Below are positions 20,763 to 30,323 of a DNA stretch of 64,000 bases, in pieces; within the stretch, counting starts at the first letter, position 1; each line of letters opens with the position of its first letter. The notes beneath the pieces are model-generated. The model saw nothing but the letters and a program-made list of their open reading frames with translations. It did no database searches and was not told the origin of the DNA. Position numbers and translations under genes: made by a program. The stretch covers positions 62,001-126,000 of the forward strand of contig NZ_CABFVS010000026.1 of assembly GCF_902150025.1 (NCBI RefSeq). Reading direction: 5' to 3'. This DNA is from Bartonella massiliensis (GTDB lineage: Bacteria > Pseudomonadota > Alphaproteobacteria > Rhizobiales > Rhizobiaceae).

Positions 20763-21868
20763 AAATGCAGTCCCCCTTTATAAAGTATTCCTTTATTTTG
20801 ATCTTGGCGTTTTGTTAAAATGCCAAGAGGCGTTACAGTCTCTCCATTTTTTTCAAGAGCTTGCGTAATTGTTTCAGCGGCATGCTGTGCTACGATAATG
20901 ATCATGCCAATACCACAATTGAAAGTTCGTAACATTTCTGTTTCTTCTATTTTACCTTGTTTGGCAATCCATGAAAAGACGGAGGGAACATTGATGCTAG
21001 AAAGATTAATTTCAGCGCTGAGAGAAGAGGGAATGATGCGTGGAATATTTTCAGGAAAGCCTCCACCCGTAATGTGCGCAAGAGCTTTAATCCCTTCGTA
21101 TTTTCGCATGATAGGAAGAAGCGATTTCACATAAATGCGCGTTGGTGTAAGGAGTGCTGCACCAAGACTGCTTTGAGGTGCAAAAGGGGCAGGGTCATTC
21201 CATTTAAGATAATTTTGCTGGATGATTCGTCGAACAAGCGAAAAGCCGTTAGAATGAATTCCAGAGGCGCTGAGACCTAAGATAATATCGCCTTCTGTTA
21301 AGTCTTTTGAAGGGAGCAGTGCACTGCGTTCGCATGCGCCTACCGCAAAACCTGCTAAATCATAATCTCCCTCTGCGTACATTCCTGGCATTTCTGCAGT
21401 TTCTCCCCCAATAAGAGCAGCGCCGGCTTGTTTACAGCCTTCTGCAATACCAGAAACGATTGCGGCACCTTGTTCAGGGTCAAGCTTTCCAGTAGCAAAA
21501 TAATCGAGAAAAAAGAGAGGTTCTGCCCCTTGTACAAGTAAATCATTGACACACATAGCCACTAGATCGATACCTACAGTGCTATGGTGACCAACTTCAA
21601 TGGCAATTTTTAATTTTGTTCCCACACCATCATTGGCTGCAACTAAGATAGGATCTGTAAAACCCGCTGCTTTTAAATCAAAAAGGCCACCAAACCCCCC
21701 AATTTCTGCATCTGCTCCGGCTCGTTTTGTCGCGCGTATAAAGGGTTTTATTTTTTCTACCATAGCATTACCCATATCGATGTTTACACCAGCTTTTGCG
21801 TAGGTAAGACCAACTTTAGACTTGTCCTCCGCCTTGGAGTTATTATTTGTAAGATCTTGATTGCTCAT
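20759..21868 (-). CDS. purM: Phosphoribosylaminoimidazole synthetase (AIR synthase)
   Basis: PurM closes the imidazole ring (FGAM to AIR) with ATP. The 369-residue protein carries the family motifs: GVNIDMGN and GFGGLFDL in the first part, [14 protein letters not shown], and [11 protein letters not shown]. Later come [16 protein letters not shown] and [13 protein letters not shown]. It is followed by purN with a 4-base overlap, the usual purMN pair. The pair is divergent from the AI-2E-type gene, with 183 bases between the starts, where both promoters should lie. Confidence 0.96.
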   Translation of the reverse strand: MSNQDLTNNNSKAEDKSKVGLTYAKAGVNIDMGNAMVEKIKPFIRATKRAGADAEIGGFGGLFDLKAAGFTDPILVAANDGVGTKLKIAIEVGHHSTVGIDLVAMCVNDLLVQGAEPLFFLDYFATGKLDPEQGAAIVSGIAEGCKQAGAALIGGETAEMPGMYAEGDYDLAGFAVGACERSALLPSKDLTEGDIILGLSASGIHSNGFSLVRRIIQQNYLKWNDPAPFAPQSSLGAALLTPTRIYVKSLLPIMRKYEGIKALAHITGGGFPENIPRIIPSSLSAEINLSSINVPSVFSWIAKQGKIEETEMLRTFNCGIGMIIIVAQHAAETITQALEKNGETVTPLGILTKRQDQNKGILYKGGLHL

Positions 21869-22051
21869 TGGAGCCTTCCTTGTAATGGAAAATCAGGTTT
21901 TGACGTTATGCAATGCCATGATAGAGTTTTCTCTGCAAGAGATATTGATAAGAAAATAAGCAACTTTTCTTGTACCTTATTTTGAACTTTTCTTGTACCT
22001 TATTTTGAAGATGTTTATAATTTTTGTGAAGAATTTTTTTTAGGATATTTT

Positions 22052-23263
22052 ATGAACAAGATATCAGATAATCACGGACAGTCTTCTTGGAAACTTATAA
22101 AAAAGAAAGCAAGTGAGAATACATCCCGTGACCGTTATAAGACTTATATGCCCGCATATACTCAATTACCGTTGCCCAATAATATGAAAAAGCAAATCTT
22201 TTTTTGGCTTGGGACGTTGATTTTTTTCATTCTTTTTATGTTTGTTTTTGGATCGATTTTGCTTCCTTTTGTGGCAGGGATTGTGTTGGCTTATTTTCTT
22301 AATCCCATTGTTCAACTCCTTGAAAAGTTTGGTATTCGTCGTGTTTTTGGTACTGTTCTCATTACCTTATTTATTGTTATTATCTTTGTTGCTGCTTTAG
22401 TTATTTTGATTCCTATCATTAGTTGGCAAATACAGCAATTTGTGAGTGATGGCTTACCTGTTTATATTAATCGTATTCAAACTTTTTTTGTTGAGCATGA
22501 TTTTGATTGGATAAGGCGCTATTTTGGGAGTGATCCAAATGAATTACGAAGTAATATTAAAGGATTTTTAGGAGAAGGTTCTGACTTTATTACATCTCTT
22601 TTGAATTCACTTTTAAAATCAGGAAAGTCTATCGTTAATATTATTAGCCTATTTGTTGTGGCGCCTGTGGTGGCGTTTTATATGTTATTAGATTGGCCGC
22701 GTATGGTGACAGCAATTGATTCGTTGATACCGCGTGACCATCTTGAAACTGTTCGTAGTATTTTTCATGAAATGGATAGAGCTATTGCAGGTTTTGTTCG
22801 TGGACAAGGAACTGTTTGTCTCATATTGGGAGGCTATTATGCTATTGGTTTAACAATCTCAGGACTTAACTTTGGTCTTTTGATTGGTATGTTTATTGGC
22901 CTTATTAGCTTTGTTCCTTATATTGGTACAATGAGTGGTTTAGTTCTTTCTGTTGGTATTGCGTGGGTCCAGTTTTATCCCAATAATTGGGGTGGAATCA
23001 TCATCGTAATCGTTCTCTTTTTAATTGGTCAATTTATTGAGGGGTATATTCTTCAACCAAAACTTGTGGGATCATCGGTAGGATTACATCCCGTGTGGTT
23101 AATGTTTTCGCTTTTTGCTTTTGCTTCACTCTTTGGTTTTACTGGTATGCTTGTTGCTGTTCCTGCAGCTGCGGCTGTTGGCGTTTTAGTTCGTTTTGCT
23201 CTTCATACTTATCTTAATTCTCAGATGTATTCGCGAAGTGGAAATTCGGAGTCGCTAAAATGA
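22052..23263 (+). CDS. AI-2E/PerM family membrane protein
   Basis: A 403-residue inner-membrane protein of the AI-2 exporter-like/PerM family: a soluble N-terminus of about 45 residues, then hydrophobic segments in the family pattern (two early helices, an amphipathic central domain and a late cluster). Typical pieces are LPFVAGIVLAYFLNPIVQLL, the FVPYIGTMSGLVL loop, GQFIEGYILQPKLVGSSVGL and HPVWLMFSLFAFASLFG. The substrate of chromosomal members is not settled; some export AI-2, others ions. It overlaps hdaA by four bases (ATGA). Confidence 0.85.
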   Translation: MNKISDNHGQSSWKLIKKKASENTSRDRYKTYMPAYTQLPLPNNMKKQIFFWLGTLIFFILFMFVFGSILLPFVAGIVLAYFLNPIVQLLEKFGIRRVFGTVLITLFIVIIFVAALVILIPIISWQIQQFVSDGLPVYINRIQTFFVEHDFDWIRRYFGSDPNELRSNIKGFLGEGSDFITSLLNSLLKSGKSIVNIISLFVVAPVVAFYMLLDWPRMVTAIDSLIPRDHLETVRSIFHEMDRAIAGFVRGQGTVCLILGGYYAIGLTISGLNFGLLIGMFIGLISFVPYIGTMSGLVLSVGIAWVQFYPNNWGGIIIVIVLFLIGQFIEGYILQPKLVGSSVGLHPVWLMFSLFAFASLFGFTGMLVAVPAAAAVGVLVRFALHTYLNSQMYSRSGNSESLK

Positions 23264-23949
23264 ATGGGCGTGAAACGCAATTATCTCTAAACTTTCCTTA
23301 TGAGCCGATTTTTCAATTTGATGATTTAGTTGTGACGGATAGCAATCGTATGGCTTTTCAGCTTATTGACCAATGGCCAAATTGGAGCTTACCTATTGCA
23401 GTTTTGGTTGGAAAAGAAGGATCAGGAAAAACGCACTTTTCGAATATATGGCTCCAAAAAGCAAATGCATTTAGGATTCAGCACAATAAAATTGATCAAG
23501 CTGTTGCTAGGGCTTCTTTAGGCAGATCATTTTTAATAGAGGATATTGATGCTGGTGAAATTAATGAAACAGAACTTTTTCATTTAATTAACAGTGTTAA
23601 GCAAGCAAATGTTGATACACGACAAGCTACTTTATTGATGACGGCACGAACACTCCCTTCTACTTGGAATTTGAAGTTAAATGATCTAAAAAGTCGTCTT
23701 AACTCGGTAGTGCTTGTTGAAATTAATCAGCCAGATGGTGCATTATTAACAGCTGTTGCCTTTAAGCTTTTTTCCGATAGGCAGCTTATTGTGCATCCAG
23801 ATACGGTTTATTATCTCATCAGCCGTTGTGAACGTTCTTTATTTTCATTGAAGCATGTTATTGCTTCTGTTGATCAGTTGGCATTACAACGAAAAAGAAA
23901 AATAACCCGTGCTGTGATTGCTGAAGTTTTGAATAAAAAAAAGATGTAA
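23260..23949 (+). CDS. hdaA: DnaA-related regulator HdaA (Hda homologue)
   Basis: The 229-residue protein is a DnaA-like AAA+ ATPase without the DNA-binding domain. Walker A is VGKEGSGKTHF (near residue 50) and Walker B is the shortened FLIEDIDAGE. A sensor-type SRLNSV and a C-terminal lid helix follow. In Caulobacter, HdaA stimulates ATP hydrolysis by DnaA with the sliding clamp and so limits initiation. The N-terminal QLSLNFPYEP contains the short QLSLxF-type clamp-binding motif expected for Hda. It is translationally coupled to the preceding membrane protein gene. Confidence 0.85.
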   Translation: MNGRETQLSLNFPYEPIFQFDDLVVTDSNRMAFQLIDQWPNWSLPIAVLVGKEGSGKTHFSNIWLQKANAFRIQHNKIDQAVARASLGRSFLIEDIDAGEINETELFHLINSVKQANVDTRQATLLMTARTLPSTWNLKLNDLKSRLNSVVLVEINQPDGALLTAVAFKLFSDRQLIVHPDTVYYLISRCERSLFSLKHVIASVDQLALQRKRKITRAVIAEVLNKKKM

Positions 23950-24693
23950 ACACTCATTATCACGGCTTTATGTCTTCTTTCCTTTTATTGTTGTTTAAAT
24001 ATGAGGAAAGACAAGTCATTTAAAATTTTTTACCTTTTTGATATCTATTAAGAATAAAAAATATTATTTTTTACTTTTTTATGCGTGTCGTTTAAATCAC
24101 TTTGAGATTTTATTGGATGAATATTCTTTTCATCACGTATACAAGCTATATATTTTTATATTTGGAAATGTTTCTAAAGAGAGCTGTTCACTTTAATTTA
24201 TAATAAAACTTTTATTGTTTGAAAAAATGTTTTTATGGACTTGGATTTATAAAAGCACGCGCTCTCTTAGGTAAACGGAAAAATTAGAGTTTTTTAATCC
24301 TTGGGAGAATAAAAAGAGAGGGAAAGGAAGCTTAATCTAGCTAAATTTTATATGGGTACAGTAGAGGTATCATGTTCCTTTTGAGAAATTTTTATAACAT
24401 TTAAGTTTTTTCTCCAAATTCTCTCTGTAGAATTTATGCAGTGGAAGTTACTTAAAACAGAATAAAGTTATGGAATCCTTATAGAGAGAGGCGTTTATTA
24501 TTTTTTATGGGGATTGTATTTTTACGGAGATTAGTTTTTATTATTCGTCAATAAAATATGTTATTGAGTAGGAAAGAATTTAAAAACATGTTTTTTTGTA
24601 AAGAAATGCAACAAAATTGAAAAAAAGTGTGTTTTTCTCTTGCACTTCTCTTGTGAAAATTTTAGGAAATGTGCATCAAATAAATGTAAATGG
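23950..24693. other. AT-rich spacer with an integrase scrap
   Basis: About 740 bases without a gene lie between hdaA and tRNA-Pro. The only recognisable item is a fragment of about 45 bases near 24240-24285 resembling the integrase mid-region. The last 100 bases must contain the tRNA promoter. In related rhizobia I expect polyphosphate kinase (ppk) after hdaA; nothing like it is seen here. Confidence 0.5.
24240..24285 (+). pseudogene. Tiny integrase fragment
   Basis: The stretch reads GFIKARALLGKRK and, at the DNA level, matches the piece at about 19825-19862 of the integrase pseudogene (AAAGCACGCGCTCT is shared). It is about 45 bases long and lies some 400 bases from tRNA-Pro. The short length makes this the weakest of the relic calls. 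Confidence 0.35.
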
Positions 24694-24770
24694 CGGAGCG
24701 TAGCGCAGCCTGGTAGCGCACCTGATTTGGGATCAGGGGGTCGTAGGTTCGAATCCTATCGCTCCGACCA
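24694..24770 (+). tRNA. tRNA-Pro (anticodon TGG)
   Basis: The 77-base cloverleaf starts CGGAGCG and ends CGCTCCG-A-CCA with an encoded CCA. The anticodon stem CCTGA/TCAGG encloses a loop with TGG. The T arm is GTAGG-TTCGAAT-CCTAT. It shares its acceptor stem with the second proline tRNA at 31 kb. Confidence 0.97.
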
Positions 24771-24878
24771 TAATATTTTATGCGGTATGTGAAAATGACC
24801 CAAGTTGGGTGCGTGTGGTGAGAAAAGGTCATTCAAGCAACGATCATTCGAGCATTGTGTAATCTGAAGGGAAAAGGC

Positions 24879-25184
24879 ATGATCGCACGTATTTATAGTC
24901 CTGCTAAAACAGCTATGCAGTCCGGTAAGGGGAATACAGGCTTTTGGATTCTACAGTATGAGCCGGTGAAAGCAAAAATGCTAGAACCTCTTATGGGGTA
25001 TACGGCAACATCTGATATGAATAGTCAAGTAAGAATCCGATTTAATAGGAAGGAAGAGGCTATTGCTTTTGCACGCAAGAATGCTATCCCTTATCGTGTA
25101 GAAAAGACACATATGTCGATTCGGCGTGCTGTTTCTTATTCTGATAATTTTCGCAGTGATCGGCAGCAATCTTGGACACATTAA
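24879..25184 (+). CDS. NDUFS4-like complex I accessory subunit
   Basis: From the ATG at 24879, which has a GAAGGGAAAAGG leader, the protein has 101 residues and matches the ETC complex I conserved region (NDUFS4 family): IARIYSPAKTAMQSGKGNTG near the start, then WILQYEP, GYTATSDMNSQVRI, and FNRKEEAIAFARKNAIPYRV. In alphaproteobacteria this small soluble protein sits on the peripheral arm of NADH:quinone oxidoreductase. The other nuo genes are not in the window. It lies between two tRNA genes on the same strand. Confidence 0.88.
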   Translation: MIARIYSPAKTAMQSGKGNTGFWILQYEPVKAKMLEPLMGYTATSDMNSQVRIRFNRKEEAIAFARKNAIPYRVEKTHMSIRRAVSYSDNFRSDRQQSWTH

Positions 25185-25230
25185 GTTAAAGATGCTATTT
25201 TGAATTGAGAAAATGATCAGTTGGGTGTTG

Positions 25231-25307
<77 letters not shown>

Positions 25308-26367
25308 TGTTTAAAAAAATTAATAGCTAAAAAGATTTGGAAGTTTTTCTTTGATTCTGTTAATCTATTTTTTTGTACGCCTTGAGCCTTTTTGATGTTT
25401 TTTATTGTTTCTATTGCCGTTTTCTGTTGGCTGTTTGAATATAAAGGCATTTCATGCTGTTTTCTGGCTAGCAAAAAAGTGCTTTAATATAATACGGTAA
25501 CTCTCTACATTTGCTTGCCACATATTTCTGCTAATTTTTTCATCCATTTCTGATTCTTTTAATATCTGCTGCATTCCGTGCGTTAGAAAACAGATGGCTA
25601 AAACTTTCTTTTATGTGCTTCTTTCTATTTTTCTAAAAATGAAAGTGTTATGTCTGAGATAAAATTTAAGCATTACCGCTAATGTCGGTAAAATTGCAAA
25701 AAATCTCTACTTTAAATTTTTTATGAATAATATGATGATATTTTTCAGTATGACCTTTGGTATGATTGATTTTCAAGACATCATAAATTCTATTTAAGAT
25801 CGTTTATCAAACATTGAAGAAACAAAATGCTATCTGTTTATGATGAGCGTTTATAGACAACATCTTCTCAAGGGATGAAGGATTCTTTTCTGTAATAAAA
25901 ACGATGCCCTATAATGCGTTACGACTTTAGAGTTTTTTTGTATAAAAAGATGCTGTCTATGTATTGCCCAGATATTTTTTCTCAATGAGATACATTTATT
26001 GCCAATTTAATTTAATGTGGTTGTTACTTTTTTTCAGGGGAAGGCTATAATTTTAGCAATGTTTATAGTTTTCTTATAGGTTTAAAATGTATGCTGCGTA
26101 TTTATAGGTTACTTTATACATATTCTGTTTGAATTGAGACTGAAGGTGGATTGTAGCTCAGAGTTAAGTTTTTAAATTTTATATTTATATTTTCAAACGT
26201 TTTTTCTTATTTTTTATAGTTTGGGCCTTGTGCTAGAGGTCTTTTAGTATGAAATAACGCTTACACTAAAATGTTATACAGATAAGATCTGAAATTTTAA
26301 ACGCATACAATTCAAGGTGATTATTGTTTCCAATAGGGAATATCGTGTGAAGAATAGAGCACTATTG

Positions 26368-26579
26368 TATGCATATTCATTATGCGTTTGTTTTTAAGAG
26401 ACAGCCCTTAAAGTTTTCAAAAGCCTATTTCACACCGAATCTCGTGAATGCTATAATACTAAATCCATTGAGAATCATCATCTTTACACTTAAGGGATAA
26501 GTAGGCAGAGCGTACACTTTCCCTATTTGTCAGCTTCAATGTCGCGATAGGCCTCAATTCTTCAGATAGTTATAGGCAT
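26368..26579 (-). pseudogene. 5' relic of P4-like integrase gene
   Basis: On the minus strand this copy keeps the CTTAAGTGTAAAG / TCTCAATGG region (equivalent to LHKRKNGGAQW), a degenerate YTIHG stretch, and the terminal TCTCTTAAAAACAAACG (SLK-Q). It includes the early AAATAG seen in other copies. Everything after SLKQ is missing. The upstream repeat continues to about 26749. Confidence 0.6.
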
Positions 26580-26749
26580 TTTAGTGCTTTCTTGTACAAT
26601 TTTTATCTACATGCCAATCTTTCTTGTAACGTGCAAGAGGGATGGTTTTAATTGATTAACATGGGAGAGATTTGGAATGAAAAAACTCTACAATATTCGG
26701 ATTTCTTATTTAACATATTAAATAAGAAAATATGCTTATAAATCAAACT
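26580..26749 (-). repeat. Upstream part of dispersed integrase-derived repeat
   Basis: This is the leader segment of the relic at 26368-26579, recognisable by TTTCTTGTAACGTGCAAG and GAGAGATTTGGAATGAAAAA, as in the copies at 4.8 and 62.7 kb. Confidence 0.55.
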
Positions 26750-27231
26750 GTTTTTTTGAATAAAAAACTTGCTTTTATCGTGTTTTTTATTCTTTTAAAT
26801 ATTTTATGATAACCTGCTATGAGTAAACTCAATACCGCTCTATAAACAAAGTGTTTTTATGTACTGAAGAGACTGTTGTTATATCTCTAACTATTTTGAC
26901 AACAGATGTGCGTCAATAGAGAAGCAAGAATCATAAAATAGGGGATCGATCAGAAACTAAACAACGTTTTTTAGAAAAAAAGCTTATGCATGTCAAAAGA
27001 GTTTTACAATAAAACCTTCTGATTTATTGCAATATGAAACTGTTGTTGCATTCGTTAGAAACTTAGAGAATTTTTCACAACAAAATTTAAAAAATTGTTC
27101 GAGAAATTCGACGAAAAAAAGCGTCCTATAGAGGTATGTTGCAAAATCCTATTCCCCTACTTTTATTTAGGTATCCCTAACCTCTAAAAAAACATGAAAA
27201 ATAAACAAGTTATTTATGATATAAAGTTGAA

Positions 27232-27306
<75 letters not shown>

Positions 27307-27404
27307 ATTCACTGATGTTGCATACACCATATAGAATGGCAAACGTCAATGCCTAATTTCATTTTCTCTTACAACAGATGCAAATAATTTAGAAAAGCGT
27401 CCTT

Positions 27405-27767
27405 TTAAGCGGCGATAAGGATCTTTTCAACCTCATTGACGAGTTCACGTAAGTGAAATGGCTTAGAGAGTACTTTTGCATCAGGAGGGGCATCACTATT
27501 TGAATTGAGTGCAACCGCTGCAAAACCTGTAATGAACATTACTCGTAAATCAGGGTCAATCTCAGTAGCGCGCCGTGCAAGTTCGATTCCGTCCATTTCT
27601 GGCATCACAATGTCAGTCAGGAGAAGAGAAAATGGTTCTTCTTGTAAACGTTCATATGCGCTAATACCATTATCAAAATCGGCGACTTCATAGCCTGCAC
27701 GTTCTAGGGCTTTTACGAGAAAGCGACGCATATCGTTATCATCTTCTGCGAGCAGGATTCGTTTCAT
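27405..27767 (-). CDS. cpdR: Response regulator CpdR
   Basis: The protein is a single receiver domain of 120 residues with phospho-acceptor Asp52 in LLLTDIVMPEMDG, acidic pair DD at 9-10, and the conserved Lys in VLSKPFHLRELVNEVEK. The start KRILLAEDDNDMRRFLVKAL and the PDLRVMFITGFAAVALN segment are CpdR signatures. In Caulobacter, unphosphorylated CpdR helps bring substrates to ClpXP and is phosphorylated through CckA-ChpT. cckA is at 16.3 kb in this window, but not in the same operon. The ATG at 27767 is the start. Confidence 0.93.
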   Translation of the reverse strand: MKRILLAEDDNDMRRFLVKALERAGYEVADFDNGISAYERLQEEPFSLLLTDIVMPEMDGIELARRATEIDPDLRVMFITGFAAVALNSNSDAPPDAKVLSKPFHLRELVNEVEKILIAA

Positions 27768-28208
27768 GATTATGTTCCAATGGCTCCATTTGTCAGAGTT
27801 TTTGCCGCATCAATTATACAATATAGAATATTTATAAAAAAGATGGTAAAATACTCATAATTGAAATGAATGGCAAAATGGTTAATTCTTACATTTTTAT
27901 TCAGAATACAGCATATTCGTTGTGAGTTGGTTAAATTCGAAATGTATGTGATTTTTAAAAGATAATTCACCGTTGTTTTTTCTTGTAAACTTTTTCATTC
28001 TTATCAGAATTCTATTAAAAAAACGTATACAAATCATTACTGTAGGACTATTCAGGTTGGGAAAGTAGGAGAATATAATGTTAATTTATTGTTTTTAAAA
28101 ATCTCTGCTACAAAATAGAATGTTTATAGTCATTTGTGTTTTATAGAAACGTGTAAATAAAATTGTAAACGAAGTTTATTTTTAGGATATTTTCCTTAAA
28201 TGGTAATA

Positions 28209-28378
28209 TACTGATTTATAAAGATAATCCATTTTTTATATATTTAATTAAGAATTCCCAATATCGTAAGATTCTCTCATTCAAAATCTCTCTCATATTG
28301 AATTAATTTAAATTACTTGCTTACACATCACGAGCGGGATGAATATGTGGATATAATTTGTATAAGAAAGGAGTAAAA
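28209..28378 (+). repeat. Upstream part of dispersed integrase-derived repeat
   Basis: Leader of the relic that starts at 28379. It includes CTTACACATCACGAGCGGGATG-like sequence shared with the 19.2 and 3.7 kb copies and ends with AAGGAGTAAAA, a good ribosome site for the ATG at 28379. Confidence 0.6.
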
Positions 28379-28650
28379 ATGGTTCTTATGAACCGTCTTA
28401 AATGCCAAGATCTGTCACAACATTGGGTGCTGATAAATAGTGTGATGGCGCCGATTTGCTTCTTCGCAAGTGTTTCAAGTAATAAGAGCGATGTGATAGG
28501 GATTCCCAAAATATAATGATGGATACCAGTCTACCCTTTCATAAGCGTAAAGATAGTTGTGCTCAATGGGGTATCATTATACTATTTCATAGGTGCTGTC
28601 GTAAAATAGGATGGAAGCGTTGAGAGATGTTCTCTTTAAAATAAGCGTAT
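28379..28650 (+). pseudogene. 5' relic of P4-like integrase gene
   Basis: The frame starts MVLMNRLKCQDLSQH behind an AAGGAG ribosome site. A one-base loss then precedes the AAATAGTGTGATG block shared with other copies. About 75 bases (28455-28530) look inserted or duplicated before HKRKDSCAQWG, and the end reads SLK-AYE. Nothing of the catalytic domain follows; the extreme AT block begins instead. Confidence 0.65.
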
Positions 28651-29123
28651 GAAATTGCAATACAATGAATAAAAACTATTATTTATATATACATATAGAA
28701 TAACCACTTCCTAATAAATCAAAAAATAATCTTTTAATATTTTATTTTAAAATATTGATACGTATTGTATTAATGATAAATTTATTATATTTATTTTTTA
28801 TTAAGCCAATTATACAAAAAATAATTTATATAGTTTTATATAATTATTTTTAATAGTAGTTTTTATATTTTAAAATATAAATAATATATTTATATTATTA
28901 AGTTATATTATAATTAAACAGCATTGTTTAATATAATTTGTATAGTATATATTTTTTAGCGGATTTTATAAAAATTTAGATTATGGCCTGCCTTTAAAGT
29001 CTATGAAATGATTCATATGAATGATAAAAAAAGAGAATCCATTATATAAGAAGTATCCATAGATTAATGTTGTTGGTAGAAATCTTCGTTTTGGAATGGG
29101 CTGAGCAAAAGTAAAGTCTAGTG

Positions 29124-30077
29124 TTATTTTATAGAGGCATTATCGGGGATAAATACATCAAATGCCGCCCAAAATTGTTTTTTATAATCTTCATTATACA
29201 TAATTGTATCAAGTTCAGCGCCTGTAATGGTAATACTTTCTGTCAGACGTGTGTGTTGGCATAATTGCCGTACTTCAATGTTGTTGGCAAGATTGTTTTG
29301 ATTGGCGAGAATAAAGAGTGTTGGGATTTGTAAATGTCCGTGGCGTATATTTTTCTTCACAGAATCAATCGCATTAAATACCGATGCCATCCATCGGGAT
29401 GTTGGGAGCTTAGTAGAATGGAATGGCCCTTGATACATGTATTCCAATTGTATATTTTTTTGTTTTGTTTTTTTTAATTTTTTACCATCTCTCACCGGTA
29501 TGAAACCAAGACCTATATCAGAAAGAAATTGGGTTAGTTTATGTTGAAAACCATTTATTTTATTACCGAATGGAGCAAAAAGGGGAGAAACACAGAGCAA
29601 TCTATTAAATTGATAATTAATAAAATCTAATCCGCTAAGGGCTATCAAACCACCCATACCATAGGCGAGCATAGAGTAAGGTGGTGGACAATTATGATAA
29701 ACAACATTTTTAAGAAATTCATATAAGTCATTAATATCATTATTTATATCAAAGTAATGATTTCGGCTTTTTTTTCTTGTTGTGAGGGATGTTTTTTGAG
29801 GATCAAACCAGTCAAATATTGCTGTATGAAATCCTCTTTTAGATATTTCATTTATGGTTAAAAAATATGTTTCTAAAACATTTGTGTTGTTTTCGAGAAT
29901 AACAATTGTTCCCTTAGACTTTTCCGCTTCAGGATATGTTATCGCAAAACGAATTTCGCGATCTATTGCTACTTTAAGGGTACCACAATGGATATTCGAA
30001 GAAGTGGAATCCCAGTTTATGGGATAAAGAGGTGTGTTCAATTGAAATCCTTTAAGTTTATTTGCCGCTGAGTGCAA
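29124..30077 (-). CDS. Lysophospholipase-like alpha/beta hydrolase lacking the catalytic triad
   Basis: The 317-residue protein has the alpha/beta-hydrolase plan of the PldB/lysophospholipase family: GTIVILENNTNVLETYF, GFHTAIFDWFDPQ, and a C-terminal IPTLFILANQNN and ITITGAELDTI. Compared with active members as I know them, the nucleophile elbow (A/G)HSxGG is AYGMGG with Gly140 for Ser. The acid position is Asn261 and the His position is Leu289. It should therefore be inactive as a lipase. The frame is intact over its full length. No in-frame ATG exists near the start; a TTG at 30077 without a clear ribosome site is the best guess. It might be a gene on the way to decay or a protein kept for binding. 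Confidence 0.75.
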   Translation of the reverse strand: MHSAANKLKGFQLNTPLYPINWDSTSSNIHCGTLKVAIDREIRFAITYPEAEKSKGTIVILENNTNVLETYFLTINEISKRGFHTAIFDWFDPQKTSLTTRKKSRNHYFDINNDINDLYEFLKNVVYHNCPPPYSMLAYGMGGLIALSGLDFINYQFNRLLCVSPLFAPFGNKINGFQHKLTQFLSDIGLGFIPVRDGKKLKKTKQKNIQLEYMYQGPFHSTKLPTSRWMASVFNAIDSVKKNIRHGHLQIPTLFILANQNNLANNIEVRQLCQHTRLTESITITGAELDTIMYNEDYKKQFWAAFDVFIPDNASIK

Positions 30078-30300
30078 GGTGAGATAATGAGAGGGCTTTG
30101 TGATACTTATGTAATGATGAAGAAGGATTAAAAAAGGGGGATGGTCTTTTTTAGATCGTTTTTATTGATTCAGGTAGAAAAGAGTTGAAATAAGGAAAGA
30201 CGATTACCAGATAATATATAGCGTAGTTGCCATAATGGGACTGCGGGTTCACAAGTAAGTTTGCCATTTGGGAATTTTGTGAATCAGTTGTAAATTTTAG

Positions 30301-30323
30301 TCGCTCTAGAGGAGGGCAGTATT
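30301..30323 (+). promoter_or_regulatory. Possible ROSE-type RNA thermosensor hairpin before hsp20
   Basis: The 5' leader has TCGCT (30301-30305), loop CTAG, then AGGA (30310-30313), which is the start of the AGGAGGG ribosome site. T-A, C-G, C-G and T-A pairs with an unpaired G match the core of ROSE elements, which melt on heating and control small heat shock genes in rhizobia. Pairing outside the core is weak by eye, so this is only a candidate. Confidence 0.35.

Larger units (their letters stand above)
25308..27231. other. 1.9 kb spacer between tRNA-Arg and tRNA-Val
   Basis: No intact gene. The clear content is a minus-strand integrase relic with its leader at 26368-26749. The stretch 25310-26360 is AT-rich with no recognisable gene. 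The part 26930-27150 has a moderately coding-like look but too many stops to identify a family. Confidence 0.55.
27768..29123. other. Spacer with integrase relic and extreme AT block
   Basis: About 1.36 kb without an intact gene. It holds the integrase-derived repeat and relic at 28209-28650, followed by a stretch (about 28681-28980) of about 11 percent G+C by hand count. I see no RNA gene. The promoter of cpdR should be in the first 200 bases. Confidence 0.55.
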
